Notes: generated by a model not told the origin, from the letters alone. Counted from the first letter of the stretch, positions 8,379 through 17,067 are shown. The stretch: 64,000 nucleotides of DNA from Bradyrhizobium sp. U87765 SZCCT0048 (GCF_018131225.1 NZ_JAFCMM010000004.1:124001-188000); one strand, 5' to 3'. Program-made: numbers and translations.

Positions 8379-8475
8379 TGGTTTCGGACCCAGGCATGGA
8401 TATGTGCATGGCATGGTACGTGGGGCTCGTCGCTCTCCGCTTCGATCTGGTGCCTTGAGGATCGCCAGATCGCCT

Positions 8476-9822
8476 TCACACTCCCGTTGGCAACGTCACG
8501 CTCGCCGCCAACCCTCCACCATCCCGATTGGCCAGCCGCAACTCCCCGCCCAGCGATGCCGCCAGCCGCTGCGCGATGGCGAGGCCGAGGCCGGTGCCGC
8601 CGGTCTCGCGGTTGCGCGAGGCCTCGACGCGGTGGAAGGGCTGCAGCACGGCGGCGAGTTCGTCCTCTGGGATGCCCGGGCCGCGGTCGAGAACCGCGAT
8701 GACGATCCGGCCTGTGCCGTCGCGCCGGGCGTCGATGTCGACATCGCGGGCGAACTTCAGGGCGTTGTCGACGAGGTTGGTGACGATGCGGCGCAGGGTC
8801 TGCGGCGCGGTCATGATCGGCGTATCGATGGTGCAGGTCAGTCCGACCGGCTGTCCGGAATCGGCATAGTCGTAAGCGAGGCTCTCCAGCAGCGCGGCGA
8901 GGTCGGTGCGCACCGGCGTCTCGGCGGCGCGGCCGGCGCTGCGGGCGAAGTCGAGGCCCTCCTCGATCAGCGCCTGCATCGCGCCGAGATCGGCCTGCAG
9001 CTTGTGCTTGAGCGCGGTGTCGTCCAGCAGGTCGGTGCGCAGCCGCATCCGCGTGATCGGGCTCTGAAGGTCGTGGGAGATCGCCGCGAGGATGCGCACG
9101 CGCTCGCTGACGTCGGCGGCGATGCGTTGTTGCATGGCGTTGAACGCCTTCGCCGCATGGGCGACCTCGCGCGGGCCGTCCTCCTTGAGCGGCTCGCCCT
9201 TGAGATCGGGGCCGAGCGCATCGGCGGCGCGGGCGAGCCGCGCCAGCGGCCGGGTCGCGAGGCGCACCGCGATCCACGAGAACAGGCCGAGCAGGGCGAA
9301 CTGCGCCGTCAGCGCCGCGATCACGAACGGCGACAGGCCGGATTCCGGCGGCAGCATTTCGAGGGTCAGCGGCGTGCGGTCGGCGAGCGCGAGCCGCAGG
9401 TCGAAGCGCAGGGGATCGCGGCTGTCAGCCGGCGCGGTCGCGATCACCGTGCGCCCGGGGCCGAGCTCACGCGCCACGGCGGTCGCTACCTGGCTTGCGG
9501 TGGTCGAGGCCGGGCGGGGCACGGAAGGCTCGAGGCCGAGGCGATAACGGTAGTTCTTGCGGTCGAGCCGCGGCAGCCACTGCAGCCGCTCCGCCGCGGG
9601 CACGCGTTCGAGGATGGCGACGGAGCTGGCAACGTCGCGGGCCAGATACGCCACCATCATGGCGCTGACCGCCTGGGCGCGGTCGTGCAGCAGCAGCGCC
9701 AGCGACAGCAGGTGCGCGGCGGACAGGCCGCAGAACAGGATCAGCGCGACGCGGCCGAACAGCGAGCGCGGCCACGGCCGCCAGCGGCGCGGCGCCGTGC
9801 GCGTGGTCACCGCGGCGTCCAT
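8476..9822 (-). CDS. sensor histidine kinase
   Basis: A 448-residue inner-membrane kinase that would phosphorylate the response regulator encoded immediately upstream. Order of parts: short basic N terminus, membrane segment about 22-46, periplasmic sensor domain of about 120 residues, second membrane segment about 165-187, HAMP about 188-240, DHp with phospho-acceptor H250 in ISHDLQSPITRMR, then the ATPase domain with N box NLVDNALKFA, G1 DRGPGIPEDE and G2 TGGTGLGLAIA. All catalytic motifs are intact. The long open frame continues upstream past 9822 but that part overlaps the regulator gene; the ATG at 9822 overlaps the regulator's stop by 16 bases. The signal sensed is unknown. Confidence 0.85.
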   Translation of the reverse strand: MDAAVTTRTAPRRWRPWPRSLFGRVALILFCGLSAAHLLSLALLLHDRAQAVSAMMVAYLARDVASSVAILERVPAAERLQWLPRLDRKNYRYRLGLEPSVPRPASTTASQVATAVARELGPGRTVIATAPADSRDPLRFDLRLALADRTPLTLEMLPPESGLSPFVIAALTAQFALLGLFSWIAVRLATRPLARLARAADALGPDLKGEPLKEDGPREVAHAAKAFNAMQQRIAADVSERVRILAAISHDLQSPITRMRLRTDLLDDTALKHKLQADLGAMQALIEEGLDFARSAGRAAETPVRTDLAALLESLAYDYADSGQPVGLTCTIDTPIMTAPQTLRRIVTNLVDNALKFARDVDIDARRDGTGRIVIAVLDRGPGIPEDELAAVLQPFHRVEASRNRETGGTGLGLAIAQRLAASLGGELRLANRDGGGLAASVTLPTGV

Positions 9823-10544
9823 GTCTCGACCGCGGTGGAGAACACATAGCCTTCGTTGCGCACCGTCTTGATGAAGCGCGGCTCGCGCGCGTCGTCCTTG
9901 AGGCGCTGCCGCAGACGGCTGACGAGAAGGTCGATCGAGCGGTCGAACGGTTCGGTGTCGCGTCCCTGGGTCAGGTTGAGCAACTGATCGCGGTTGAGCA
10001 CGCGCTGCGGATGGTCGAGGAACACGCGCAGCAGGCGGTATTCGGCGCCGCTCAGCGCCACCATGGTGCCGTCGGTGTCGACGAGATGGCGCTGGGTGGT
10101 GTCGAGCCGCCAGCCGCCGAACGCCAGCCCGCGCGCCGCCTCGGTGATGCGCAGGTTGGCCGGCAGCGCCCGGGCGCGGCGCAGGATCGCCTTGATCCGT
10201 GCCAGCAGCTCGCGCGAGGCGAACGGCTTGGCGAGATAGTCGTCGGCGCCCATTTCGAGGCCGAGGATGCGGTCGGCCTCGTCGCCGCGCGCGGTCAGCA
10301 TCAGGATCGGCGGAGCGTTGGCATCGGTGGCGCGCAGGTCGCGGCACAGCGTCAGGCCGTCTTCCTGCTGCAGCATCAGGTCGAGCACGATGAGGTCGAC
10401 GGTCTTGTCGGCGAGCACGCGGCGCATGTCGCGGCCGCCCTTCACCGCGGTGACGGCAAAGCCGCTGCCTTCGAGATACTGCACCAAGAGGTCGCGCAGT
10501 TCGCGGTCGTCGTCGACGATCAGGATATGGTCTTTGCGGTCCAT
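9807..10544 (-). CDS. OmpR-family response regulator
   Basis: A 245-residue DNA-binding regulator and the cognate partner of the downstream kinase. The receiver domain has the acidic pocket VDDDRE near 10-15, phospho-acceptor D55 in LIVLDLML, the conserved Thr in LMLTARGDE and Lys in LAKPF. The C-terminal winged-helix domain is recognised by VALSGAEYRLLRVFLDHPQR, VLNRDQLL, and the recognition segment FDRSIDLLVSRLRQRL followed by IKTVRNEGYVF, all typical of OmpR. The start ATG at 10544 gives the canonical KDHILIVDDD beginning. Divergent from the DUF2147/ccdA/thioredoxin genes; the shared gap has a tandem TGTATC box. Confidence 0.9.
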   Translation of the reverse strand: MDRKDHILIVDDDRELRDLLVQYLEGSGFAVTAVKGGRDMRRVLADKTVDLIVLDLMLQQEDGLTLCRDLRATDANAPPILMLTARGDEADRILGLEMGADDYLAKPFASRELLARIKAILRRARALPANLRITEAARGLAFGGWRLDTTQRHLVDTDGTMVALSGAEYRLLRVFLDHPQRVLNRDQLLNLTQGRDTEPFDRSIDLLVSRLRQRLKDDAREPRFIKTVRNEGYVFSTAVETWTPR

Positions 10545-10590
10545 CGGGGTCCGACTGTAGCCGCTCCGCCGGGCGAGCGGTGCGGGACTT

Positions 10591-10606
10591 TGTATCACAC
10601 TGTATC
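10591..10606. promoter_or_regulatory. tandem TGTATC box, candidate response-regulator site
   Basis: TGTATC occurs at 10591-10596 and again at 10601-10606, a direct repeat with a 10-bp period, which is the arrangement bound by dimers of OmpR/PhoB-type regulators. It lies 47 bp upstream of the regulator start and in the gap shared with the divergent DUF2147 gene. The repeat is seen; its use as an operator is inference. Confidence 0.45.
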
Positions 10607-10728
10607 CGGGCGTGGCTGGGACAGACGGCGAGACACGATCGCGCGGTGGCGGACACATCCGGGATACGCCGGGATGGTGGATGGCGGACGTGCCGGCTCG
10701 CTCCGGCGGCTCTTCGGAGGACCCATCG

Positions 10729-11166
10729 ATGCGAACGTTTCCCGTCATCGCCGCCGCCGTTGCCGTGGCCTGGCTGTCCGCGGCGCCGGCGCAGGCCGGC
10801 GACGGCCCGGTCGGCCGCTGGCGCACCGACAACGGCAATCTCGAGGTCGAGATCGTGCCCTGTGGAGCGGCGTTTTGCGGCACCGTCGTCAAGGTGCTGG
10901 CCAACCGCTCGATGAGCGGCAACGGCGCCATGGTCGCGGCGGACACGCGTTCGCCGCTCGGCATGACCATCCTCAAGGATCTGGTGTCGTCGTCGGCCGG
11001 GGAATGGCAGGGCGAGATCTACAACCGCGAGAACGCCAAAACCTATTCCTGCCGCCTGTCGCTCGACGGCCCTGACCAGCTGGTGGTGCGGCCCTATGTC
11101 GGCCTGCCGATGTTCGGCAAGACGCTGGTGTGGGCGCGCGTTGCGGCGCCGGCGGAGCGGAACTGA
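10729..11166 (+). CDS. DUF2147 family exported protein
   Basis: A 145-residue protein with a clear signal peptide (MRTFPVIAAAVAVAWLSAAP, cleaved after AQA) and a single DUF2147 domain. The family hallmark is GRWRTDNGNLEVEIVPCG at the start of the mature protein and the C-terminal WQGEIYNRENAKTYSCR followed by RPYVGLPMFGKTLVWAR. The function of DUF2147 proteins is not established; they are periplasmic or outer-surface beta-rich proteins. Three bases separate its stop from the ccdA-like gene, so it belongs to the same transcript as the thiol-redox genes. Its cysteines (in VPCGAAFCG and YSCR) make it a possible client of that system, which is inference. The ATG at 10729 follows CGGAGGACCC. Confidence 0.8.
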   Translation: MRTFPVIAAAVAVAWLSAAPAQAGDGPVGRWRTDNGNLEVEIVPCGAAFCGTVVKVLANRSMSGNGAMVAADTRSPLGMTILKDLVSSSAGEWQGEIYNRENAKTYSCRLSLDGPDQLVVRPYVGLPMFGKTLVWARVAAPAERN

Positions 11167-11169
11167 GCC

Positions 11170-11868
11170 ATGTTCGATCTCCCGCTCGCCTTCGCCGCCG
11201 GCCTGCTCACCATCGCCGCGCCCTGCGTGCTGCCGATGCTGCCGATCATCCTCGGCGCGTCGGTCGGCCGGCGCGATCCGGTGCGGCCGTTGCTGGTCAC
11301 TCTTGGCTTCGCAGTCACGTTCGCACTGGTCGCCTTTCTGTTCGGGCTGTTTCCGAGCGTGCTCGGGCTGTCGCAGGACACGCTGCGTGATGCCTCGACC
11401 GCGATGCTGCTGGTGTTTGGCGCGTTGATGATCTGGCCGCATCCGTTCGAATGGCTGGCGGCGCGACTTGGCCCGCTCGCCGGCACGGTCGGCCTCGCCG
11501 GCGCGCAGGCCGGCGGCCCGGCGGGCGCGGTGCTGCTCGGCGCCAGCCTGGGAGCGGTGTGGGCACCGTGCGCCGGGCCCGTGCTCGGCTCGATCCTGAC
11601 CCTGATCGCCTCGTCCCAGCGGCTCGACCGCGCGGCACTGCTGCTCGCGGCGTATTCGCTCGGCGCGGCGGTGCCGATGCTGCTGATCGGTTATGGCGGC
11701 CAGCTCGCCTCGACGCAGGTGCGTGCGCTGGTGCGCCACACCCGCACACTGCAGCAGGGCTTTGGCGTCGTCATCGTGCTGGTCGCGGTGGCGACCTTCT
11801 ACCAGGTCGACACCACCATCACCGCCTGGCTCGCCAATTTCTATCCCGCCATCTCAGGAGGACTGTGA
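11170..11868 (+). CDS. CcdA/DsbD-like transmembrane thiol-electron carrier
   Basis: A 232-residue inner-membrane protein with about six transmembrane helices, of the CcdA/DsbD-beta type that passes electrons from cytoplasmic thioredoxin to periplasmic thioredoxin-like proteins. Both redox cysteines are present: C19 in TIAAPCVLPMLP at the first helix and C134 in GAVWAPCAGPVLG at the fourth, each in the Pro-Cys-containing motif of the family. Length matches single-domain CcdA. The thioredoxin-like gene starts 2 bases after its stop, so the two are coupled. Together they have the same parts as the fused mycobacterial protein DipZ. Confidence 0.85.
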   Translation: MFDLPLAFAAGLLTIAAPCVLPMLPIILGASVGRRDPVRPLLVTLGFAVTFALVAFLFGLFPSVLGLSQDTLRDASTAMLLVFGALMIWPHPFEWLAARLGPLAGTVGLAGAQAGGPAGAVLLGASLGAVWAPCAGPVLGSILTLIASSQRLDRAALLLAAYSLGAAVPMLLIGYGGQLASTQVRALVRHTRTLQQGFGVVIVLVAVATFYQVDTTITAWLANFYPAISGGL

Positions 11869-11870
11869 TC

Positions 11871-12425
11871 ATGACGTTGACCGTTTCAAGACGTGGCCTG
11901 TTCGGGCTGATGGCCGGCGCGGCCGCGGTCGCCGGCGGCGCGCGGATGCTGCGCGCGGAGCCCGAGGCTCTCGCCTTCCACGATGATGGTGCAGCGCCAG
12001 AAATCGCCGGCATCGAACACTGGCTCAATTCGCCGCCGCTGACGCTGGCGGGGCTGCGCGGCCAGGTGGTGCTCGTCGACTTCTGGACCTACTCCTGCAT
12101 CAACTGCGTGCGCACGCTGCCCTACGTCACCGGCTGGCACCGCACCTTCGCATCGCGTGGCCTTGTCATCATCGGCGTGCACACGCCGGAATTTGCTTAC
12201 GAGAAGTCGACACGCAATGTCGAGGCCGCCATCGCCCGTCATGGCATCGCCTATCCGGTCGCGCAGGACAACGCGTATGCGACGTGGAAGGCGTTCGACA
12301 ACGAATACTGGCCGGCGACCTACCTGATCGACCGGCGCGGCCATATCGTGAGGAAGCACGCCGGCGAGGGCGCCTATGATGTCACCGCGCAGGCGATCGC
12401 GACGCTGCTCGATGCGAAGGCGTGA
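11871..12425 (+). CDS. DipZ-type thioredoxin-like protein, Tat/Sec exported
   Basis: A 184-residue periplasmic redoxin. The N terminus has a twin-arginine-like SRRGLFGLMAGAAAVAGGA, suggesting Tat export. The thioredoxin domain has the active site C76-I-N-C79 inside VDFWTYSCINCVRTLPYV, followed by VIIGVHTPEFAYEKS and YPVAQDNAYATWKAF; WPATYLIDRRGHIV contains the cis-proline strand. This text is the pattern of the C-terminal thioredoxin domain of DipZ rather than of classical TlpA or ResA. With the CcdA-like protein it probably reduces periplasmic disulfides. A strong CAGGAGGA precedes the ATG at 11871; the longer open frame upstream lies inside the ccdA-like gene. Confidence 0.85.
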   Translation: MTLTVSRRGLFGLMAGAAAVAGGARMLRAEPEALAFHDDGAAPEIAGIEHWLNSPPLTLAGLRGQVVLVDFWTYSCINCVRTLPYVTGWHRTFASRGLVIIGVHTPEFAYEKSTRNVEAAIARHGIAYPVAQDNAYATWKAFDNEYWPATYLIDRRGHIVRKHAGEGAYDVTAQAIATLLDAKA

Positions 12426-12517
12426 GCCGGCTGTAATGAGGGTGGCCTCAATGCCGGCATTTCGATCGGCAGCGATAGCTGCTGCAGCACCGCTGGTGCC
12501 GATCTGTGCCGATCGAG

Positions 12518-12551
12518 ATTCCGGGTCTGGCCCTTCGGGCGATCCCGGAAT
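12518..12551. repeat. 34-bp palindromic repeat ATTCCGGG...CCCGGAAT
   Basis: Arms ATTCCGGG (12518-12525) and CCCGGAAT (12544-12551) with an inner GGCCCTTCGGGC hairpin. A related ATTCCGGG...CCGGAATGACC element lies at 56098-56225. Confidence 0.6.
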
Positions 12552-12619
12552 GACGACTCCCAAATACGGCGTTGCTATGCGGCGCCTTTCCGGGGCGTGC
12601 AGCGTTGCGGCATTTCTCA

Positions 12620-12730
12620 GCGTCATCACCGGGCCGACGCGAAGCGTCGTGACCCGGTGATCCAGCTTTGATTACAGTTCGTCATATCGGGAGCAAGCTG
12701 GATGCGCGGGGCAGGCCCGCGCATGACGCG
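12620..12730. repeat. about 111-bp composite palindromic repeat, copy 2
   Basis: Same layout as 5619-5723: GCGTCATCACCGGG start, CCCGGTGATCCAGC, a variable centre, AGCTGGATGCGCGG, and a CCCGCGCATGACGC end. The outer GCGTCAT and ATGACGC ends are perfect complements. Confidence 0.78.
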
Positions 12731-12793
12731 GTGGGGATGGCAGGCACCCAAAGTCGATCGGGGGGCCGTGGCCCGCGCGTTGCATCTCATCGG

Positions 12794-12840
12794 CCTCATG
12801 GTTCGAGACGCGCGGCTCTGCCGCGCTCCTCACCATGAGG
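12794..12840. repeat. 47-bp palindromic repeat, copy 2 (reverse)
   Basis: CCTCATGGT (12794-12802) and ACCATGAGG (12832-12840), with inner GAGACGCGCGGC and GCCGCGCTC. It is the reverse-oriented copy of 5523-5569 and lies 20 bases past the mutS stop, where it could end transcription. Confidence 0.75.
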
Positions 12841-12860
12841 GTTGGAATCCGCGGCTGGCC

Positions 12861-15596
12861 TCAGGCCCCCTCTGCGCTCTGCTTCTTCAGGGCGTAGAGC
12901 GCCTCCAGCGCCTCGCGCGGCGACATGTCGTCGGGGTTGAGCGCCTTGACCGCGTCCATAACCCGATCCGCCGGACCGGGCGGCGGCGCTTCCACTTCCG
13001 CGCGGGTGGTGATGGCGAACAGCGGCAGGTCGTCGGCGAGCGCCCGCGCGGTCGAGGAGCGGTCCTGCGCCTCCAGCTTCGCCAGCACCGATTTGGCGCG
13101 CGCGATCACCGGCGACGGCAGGCCGGCGAGCTTGGCCACCTGGATGCCGTAGGAGCGGTCGGCGGCGCCGGGCAGCACCTCGTGCAGGAACACGACGTCG
13201 CCGCGCCACTCCTTCACACGCACAGTGGCGTTGAACAGCCGCGGCAGCCGCGCGGAGAGCGCGGTCAGCTCATGATAGTGGGTCGCGAACAGCGCGCGGC
13301 AGCGGTTGGTCTCGTGCAGGTGCTCGATGGTCGCCCAGGCGATCGACAGGCCGTCGAAGGTCGCGGTGCCGCGGCCGATCTCGTCGAGGATGACAAGGGC
13401 GCGCTCGCCGGCCTGGTTGAGGATGGCGGCGGTCTCGACCATCTCGACCATGAAGGTCGAGCGGCCGCGGGCGAGGTCGTCGGCGGCGCCGACGCGGGAG
13501 AACAGACGATCGACGACGCCGATGCGGGCGCGCTTGGCCGGCACGAAGCTGCCGATCTGCGCCAAGAGCGCGATCAGCGCGTTCTGCCGCAGGAAGGTCG
13601 ACTTACCGGCCATGTTGGGACCGGTGATCAGCCAGATCTGGCCGTTCTTCTGGCCCGGCGCCGGCGACAGGTCGCTGGCATTGGCGATGAACGGCTGGCC
13701 GTCGCGCTTGAGCGCCTGCTCGACCACCGGATGGCGGCCGCCCTCGATGGCGAACGCCAGCGAGGTGTCGACTTCCGGCCGGGCGTAGTCATGATCGACC
13801 GCAAGCTGCGCCAGTGCGGTCGCGACATCGAGCATCGCGAAGGCATGGGCGGCGGCGCGCAGGTCGTCGCTGGCGGTCGCGACCTCGGCGCTGAGGCGGT
13901 CGAAGATCTCCAGTTCGAGGCCGAGCGCGCGCTCGCCGGCATTGGCGATCTTGGCCTCGACCTCGCTCAATTCGGTGGTGGTGAAGCGCACCTGGCCGGC
14001 CAGCGTCTGGCGGTGGATGAAGCGGGCGTTGAGCGGCGCCGTCATCAGGCGGTCGCCATGCTGCGCGGTGACCTCGACGAAATAGCCGAGCACGTTGTTG
14101 TGGCGGATCTTCAGCGCCTTGATGCCGGTCTCGTCGGCATAGCGCGCCTGCATCGCGGCGACGACCTGACGGGACTCGTCGCGCAGTGCGCGCGTCTCGT
14201 CGAGATTGGCGTCGTAGCCGGTGCGGACGAAACCGCCGTCGCGCTTGAGCAGCGGCAGTTGCTCGTCGAGCGCGCGGGCGAGTTCGCCGGCGAGCGCGCG
14301 CGAAGGCTGGCGCAGCGCCGCGACCGTCGCGGCGATCTCGGACGCCGGCTCCGCCATGCGGCCGAGCAGTGCCAGCGCCTGGTCGGCGGCATGGATGCCG
14401 TCGCGCAGCGCAGCGAGGTCGCGCGGCCCGCCGCGGCCGACCGACAGCCGCGTCAGCGCGCGCGAGATGTCGGGCGCGGTTTTCAGCGCGGCACGGATGT
14501 CGGCGCGCGTGCCGCTGTCAGCGACGAAGGCGTCGACCGCATCGAGCCGGCGCGTGATGCCGGGAACGTCGGTCAACGGCGCCGACAGCCGCTGCGCCAG
14601 CAGGCGCGATCCGGCGGCGGTGACGGTCATGTCGATGGCGTCGAGCAGCGAGCCGCGCCGCTCGCCGCCGAGGGTGCGGATCAGTTCGAGGTTGGCGCGC
14701 GTCGCGGAATCGATCGCCAGCGTCGTGCCGGCGACCTCGCGGCCGGGCGGCGACAGCGGCGGGCGTTTGCCGACCTGCGTGCGGTCGATATAGGTCAGGG
14801 TGGCGGCGGCGGCGGTCGCCTCGATGCGCGACATCGCGCCGAAGCCGTCCATGGTGGCGACGGCGAAATAGTCGCACAGCCGCCGCTCGGCGGTGGCGCT
14901 GTCGAACACGTCGCGGGTCAGCGGCGTCACCGCCGACAGCGTGCGCAGCAGCGGCCCGATCTCGGCATCGCTGTACAGCGCGTCGGTCACGATGACTTCG
15001 TTGGGATTGATGCGCGCCAGCGTCGCGGCGAGCTCGGCGACGGCGCACTCGGTGACCATGAACTCGGCGGTGGAGATGTCGATCCACGACAGGCCGATGC
15101 GGTCGCCGCCCGGCGCCGACGAGCGGGCGCGGGCAATCGCCAGCAGGTAATTGTTGGTGCGGGCGTCGAGCAGGTTGTCTTCGGTCAGCGTGCCCGGCGT
15201 GACGACGCGCACCACGTCGCGGCGCACCACGCTCTTGTTGCCGCGCTTGCGCGCCGCCGCCGGGTCCTCCATCTGCTCGCAAACAGCGACGCGGTGGCCC
15301 TTCTCGATCAGGCGGTGCAGGTAATCATCGGCGCGTTCCACCGGCACGCCGCACATCGGGATGTCCTGGCCGAGGTGCTTGCCGCGCTTGGTCAGGACGA
15401 TACCCAGCGCCTTGGAGGCGGCTTCGGCGTCCTCGAAGAACAATTCGTAGAAATCGCCCATGCGATAGAACAGCATCAGGCCGGCATGGGCGGCCTTGAT
15501 CTCAAGGTACTGTTCCATCATCGGCGTCAGCTTCCCGATCGGTTCGGGAGCCTGATCGGCGGGGAGTTGCGCGGGATTGGGAGGCTGGATCGTCAT
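12861..15596 (-). CDS. mutS: DNA mismatch repair protein MutS
   Basis: A 911-residue protein that recognises base mismatches and starts methyl-independent repair with MutL. The mismatch-reading Phe-x-Glu is in MGDFYELFF (F49, E51). The connector and lever domains follow, then the ATPase: Walker A ITGPNMAGKSTFLRQ near residue 660, the MutS-specific RSTFMVEMVE, Walker B ALVILDEIGRGTATFDG and the switch FATHYHELTAL. The C terminus is the short helical tail. The frame is open further upstream, but MTIQPPNP at 15596 is chosen because the upstream part has no MutS similarity and lies before the divergent pcaF promoter. Full family length, no lesion. Confidence 0.96.
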   Translation of the reverse strand: MTIQPPNPAQLPADQAPEPIGKLTPMMEQYLEIKAAHAGLMLFYRMGDFYELFFEDAEAASKALGIVLTKRGKHLGQDIPMCGVPVERADDYLHRLIEKGHRVAVCEQMEDPAAARKRGNKSVVRRDVVRVVTPGTLTEDNLLDARTNNYLLAIARARSSAPGGDRIGLSWIDISTAEFMVTECAVAELAATLARINPNEVIVTDALYSDAEIGPLLRTLSAVTPLTRDVFDSATAERRLCDYFAVATMDGFGAMSRIEATAAAATLTYIDRTQVGKRPPLSPPGREVAGTTLAIDSATRANLELIRTLGGERRGSLLDAIDMTVTAAGSRLLAQRLSAPLTDVPGITRRLDAVDAFVADSGTRADIRAALKTAPDISRALTRLSVGRGGPRDLAALRDGIHAADQALALLGRMAEPASEIAATVAALRQPSRALAGELARALDEQLPLLKRDGGFVRTGYDANLDETRALRDESRQVVAAMQARYADETGIKALKIRHNNVLGYFVEVTAQHGDRLMTAPLNARFIHRQTLAGQVRFTTTELSEVEAKIANAGERALGLELEIFDRLSAEVATASDDLRAAAHAFAMLDVATALAQLAVDHDYARPEVDTSLAFAIEGGRHPVVEQALKRDGQPFIANASDLSPAPGQKNGQIWLITGPNMAGKSTFLRQNALIALLAQIGSFVPAKRARIGVVDRLFSRVGAADDLARGRSTFMVEMVETAAILNQAGERALVILDEIGRGTATFDGLSIAWATIEHLHETNRCRALFATHYHELTALSARLPRLFNATVRVKEWRGDVVFLHEVLPGAADRSYGIQVAKLAGLPSPVIARAKSVLAKLEAQDRSSTARALADDLPLFAITTRAEVEAPPPGPADRVMDAVKALNPDDMSPREALEALYALKKQSAEGA

Positions 15597-15829
15597 GGCG
15601 GCGGAAACTAGCAAAGTTTGCCGGGCCGATCCTGTCCTTTGCCGGATTTGTCCGGGGTTTTCCCCGCTTCTCGGTTCAGGATGTGAAACCGTGGCGGCGG
15701 CCGCGCGGCATGGCCCTGCGCGCAGCAAGCATTTGATTTCCTTCCCGCCACTTCCTAAAACTCGGCCAACCAACGCCCTGTCGCCGACGCGGTCGGGAGC
15801 GAGTTCGGGGATTTTGAGGGAGCCTCAAC

Positions 15830-17038
15830 ATGCGTGACGTTTTTGTGTGCGATGCCGTGCGGACGCCGATCGGTCGCTTCGGCGGCTCGCTCGCCAAGGT
15901 GCGGGCCGACGATCTCGCCGCCACCCCGATCAAGGCGCTGATGGCCAAGCATCCGAACCTCGATTGGGCGCAGATCGACGAGGTGTATTTCGGCTGCGCC
16001 AACCAGGCCGGTGAAGACAACCGCAACGTCGCGCGCATGGCGCTGCTGCTCGCCGGACTGCCTGACACGGTGCCGGGCGTCACGCTGAACCGCCTCTGTG
16101 CTTCGGGCCTCGATGCGGTCGGCGCCGCGGGCCGCGCCATCCGCGCGGGCGAGATCGAGCTGGCGATCGCCGGCGGCGTCGAGTCGATGACTCGCGCGCC
16201 GTTCGTGATGGGCAAGGCCACCGAGGCGTTCCAGCGCTCGGCCGAAACCTTCGACACCACCATCGGCTGGCGCTTCATCAACCCGCTGATGAAGCAGCAG
16301 TACGGCGTCGACTCGATGCCGGAGACCGGCGAGAACGTCGCCGAAGAGTTCCAGGTGTCGCGCGCCGACCAGGATGCGTTCGCGATCCGCTCGCAGCAGC
16401 GCGCCGGTGCGGCGATCGCCGCCGGCTACTTCGCGCAGGAGATCGTTCCGGTCACCGTGCCCGGCGGCAAGGCCGGCCCGATCACCGTCGACAAGGACGA
16501 GCATCCGCGCCCCGAAACGACGCTGGAAGGCCTCGCCAAGCTCAAGACCCCGTTCCGTAATCCCGGCACGGTGACCGCGGGCAACGCGTCGGGCGTCAAT
16601 GACGGCGCCGCCGCGCTGATCCTGGCGTCGGAAGCCGCCGTCAAGAAGCATGGCCTCACCCCGCGCGCCCGCCTGCTCGGCCTTGCTTCGGCCGGCGTGC
16701 CGCCGCGCATCATGGGCATCGGCCCCGTGCCGTCGACCCGCAAGTTGATGGAGCGGCTCAAGCTCAAGATCAGCGACTTCGATCTCATCGAGCTCAACGA
16801 GGCGTTCGCCTCCCAGGGCATCGCCGTGCTGCGCCAGCTCGGCGTCAAGGAAGACGCCGATTTCGTCAACCCGCATGGTGGCGCGATCGCGCTGGGACAT
16901 CCGCTCGGCATGAGCGGCGCGCGCCTCGCGCTGACTGCGGTGCATGGCCTCGAGACCCGCGGCGGCAAGCTCGCGCTCGCCACCATGTGCGTCGGCGTCG
17001 GCCAGGGCGTGTCGATCGCCCTCGAGAAGCTGAACTGA
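15830..17038 (+). CDS. pcaF: 3-oxoadipyl-CoA thiolase
   Basis: A 402-residue thiolase that cleaves 3-oxoadipyl-CoA to acetyl-CoA and succinyl-CoA, the last step of the beta-ketoadipate pathway. Catalytic residues: C90 in NRLCASGLDAVG, H356 in ALGHPLGMSGAR and C387 in TMCVGVGQG. The NRLCASG and ETGENVAEEFQVSRADQD texts are those of the PcaF/PaaJ branch, distinct from the acetoacetyl-CoA thiolase at 35432. The next two genes encode protocatechuate dioxygenase, which fixes the pathway. Start ATG at 15830 after GAGGGAGCC. PaaJ of phenylacetate breakdown is the closest alternative, but context favours PcaF. Confidence 0.9.
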   Translation: MRDVFVCDAVRTPIGRFGGSLAKVRADDLAATPIKALMAKHPNLDWAQIDEVYFGCANQAGEDNRNVARMALLLAGLPDTVPGVTLNRLCASGLDAVGAAGRAIRAGEIELAIAGGVESMTRAPFVMGKATEAFQRSAETFDTTIGWRFINPLMKQQYGVDSMPETGENVAEEFQVSRADQDAFAIRSQQRAGAAIAAGYFAQEIVPVTVPGGKAGPITVDKDEHPRPETTLEGLAKLKTPFRNPGTVTAGNASGVNDGAAALILASEAAVKKHGLTPRARLLGLASAGVPPRIMGIGPVPSTRKLMERLKLKISDFDLIELNEAFASQGIAVLRQLGVKEDADFVNPHGGAIALGHPLGMSGARLALTAVHGLETRGGKLALATMCVGVGQGVSIALEKLN

Positions 17039-17067
17039 AGGCTGGCGGCACGCCGGCGACACGACAC

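Larger units (their letters stand above)
12426..12860. other. intergenic region of convergent genes filled with repeats
   Basis: The 435-bp gap lies between the convergent thioredoxin and mutS genes. It contains three palindromic elements (listed separately at 12518-12551, 12620-12730 and 12794-12840) and no convincing gene. These hairpins may double as transcription stops for both flanking genes. Confidence 0.6.

Noticed and set aside
8476..11739. A 1087-codon open frame on the minus strand spanning the kinase, regulator and thiol genes
   Set aside because: Only 8476-9822 encodes a recognisable protein. The remainder is antisense or out of frame to the regulator, DUF2147 and ccdA-like genes, which have clear motifs.
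12702..15611. A 969-codon open frame on the plus strand opposite mutS
   Set aside because: It mirrors mutS exactly, has a composition of Arg, Gly, Val and Gln typical of antisense in GC-rich DNA, and shows no domain.
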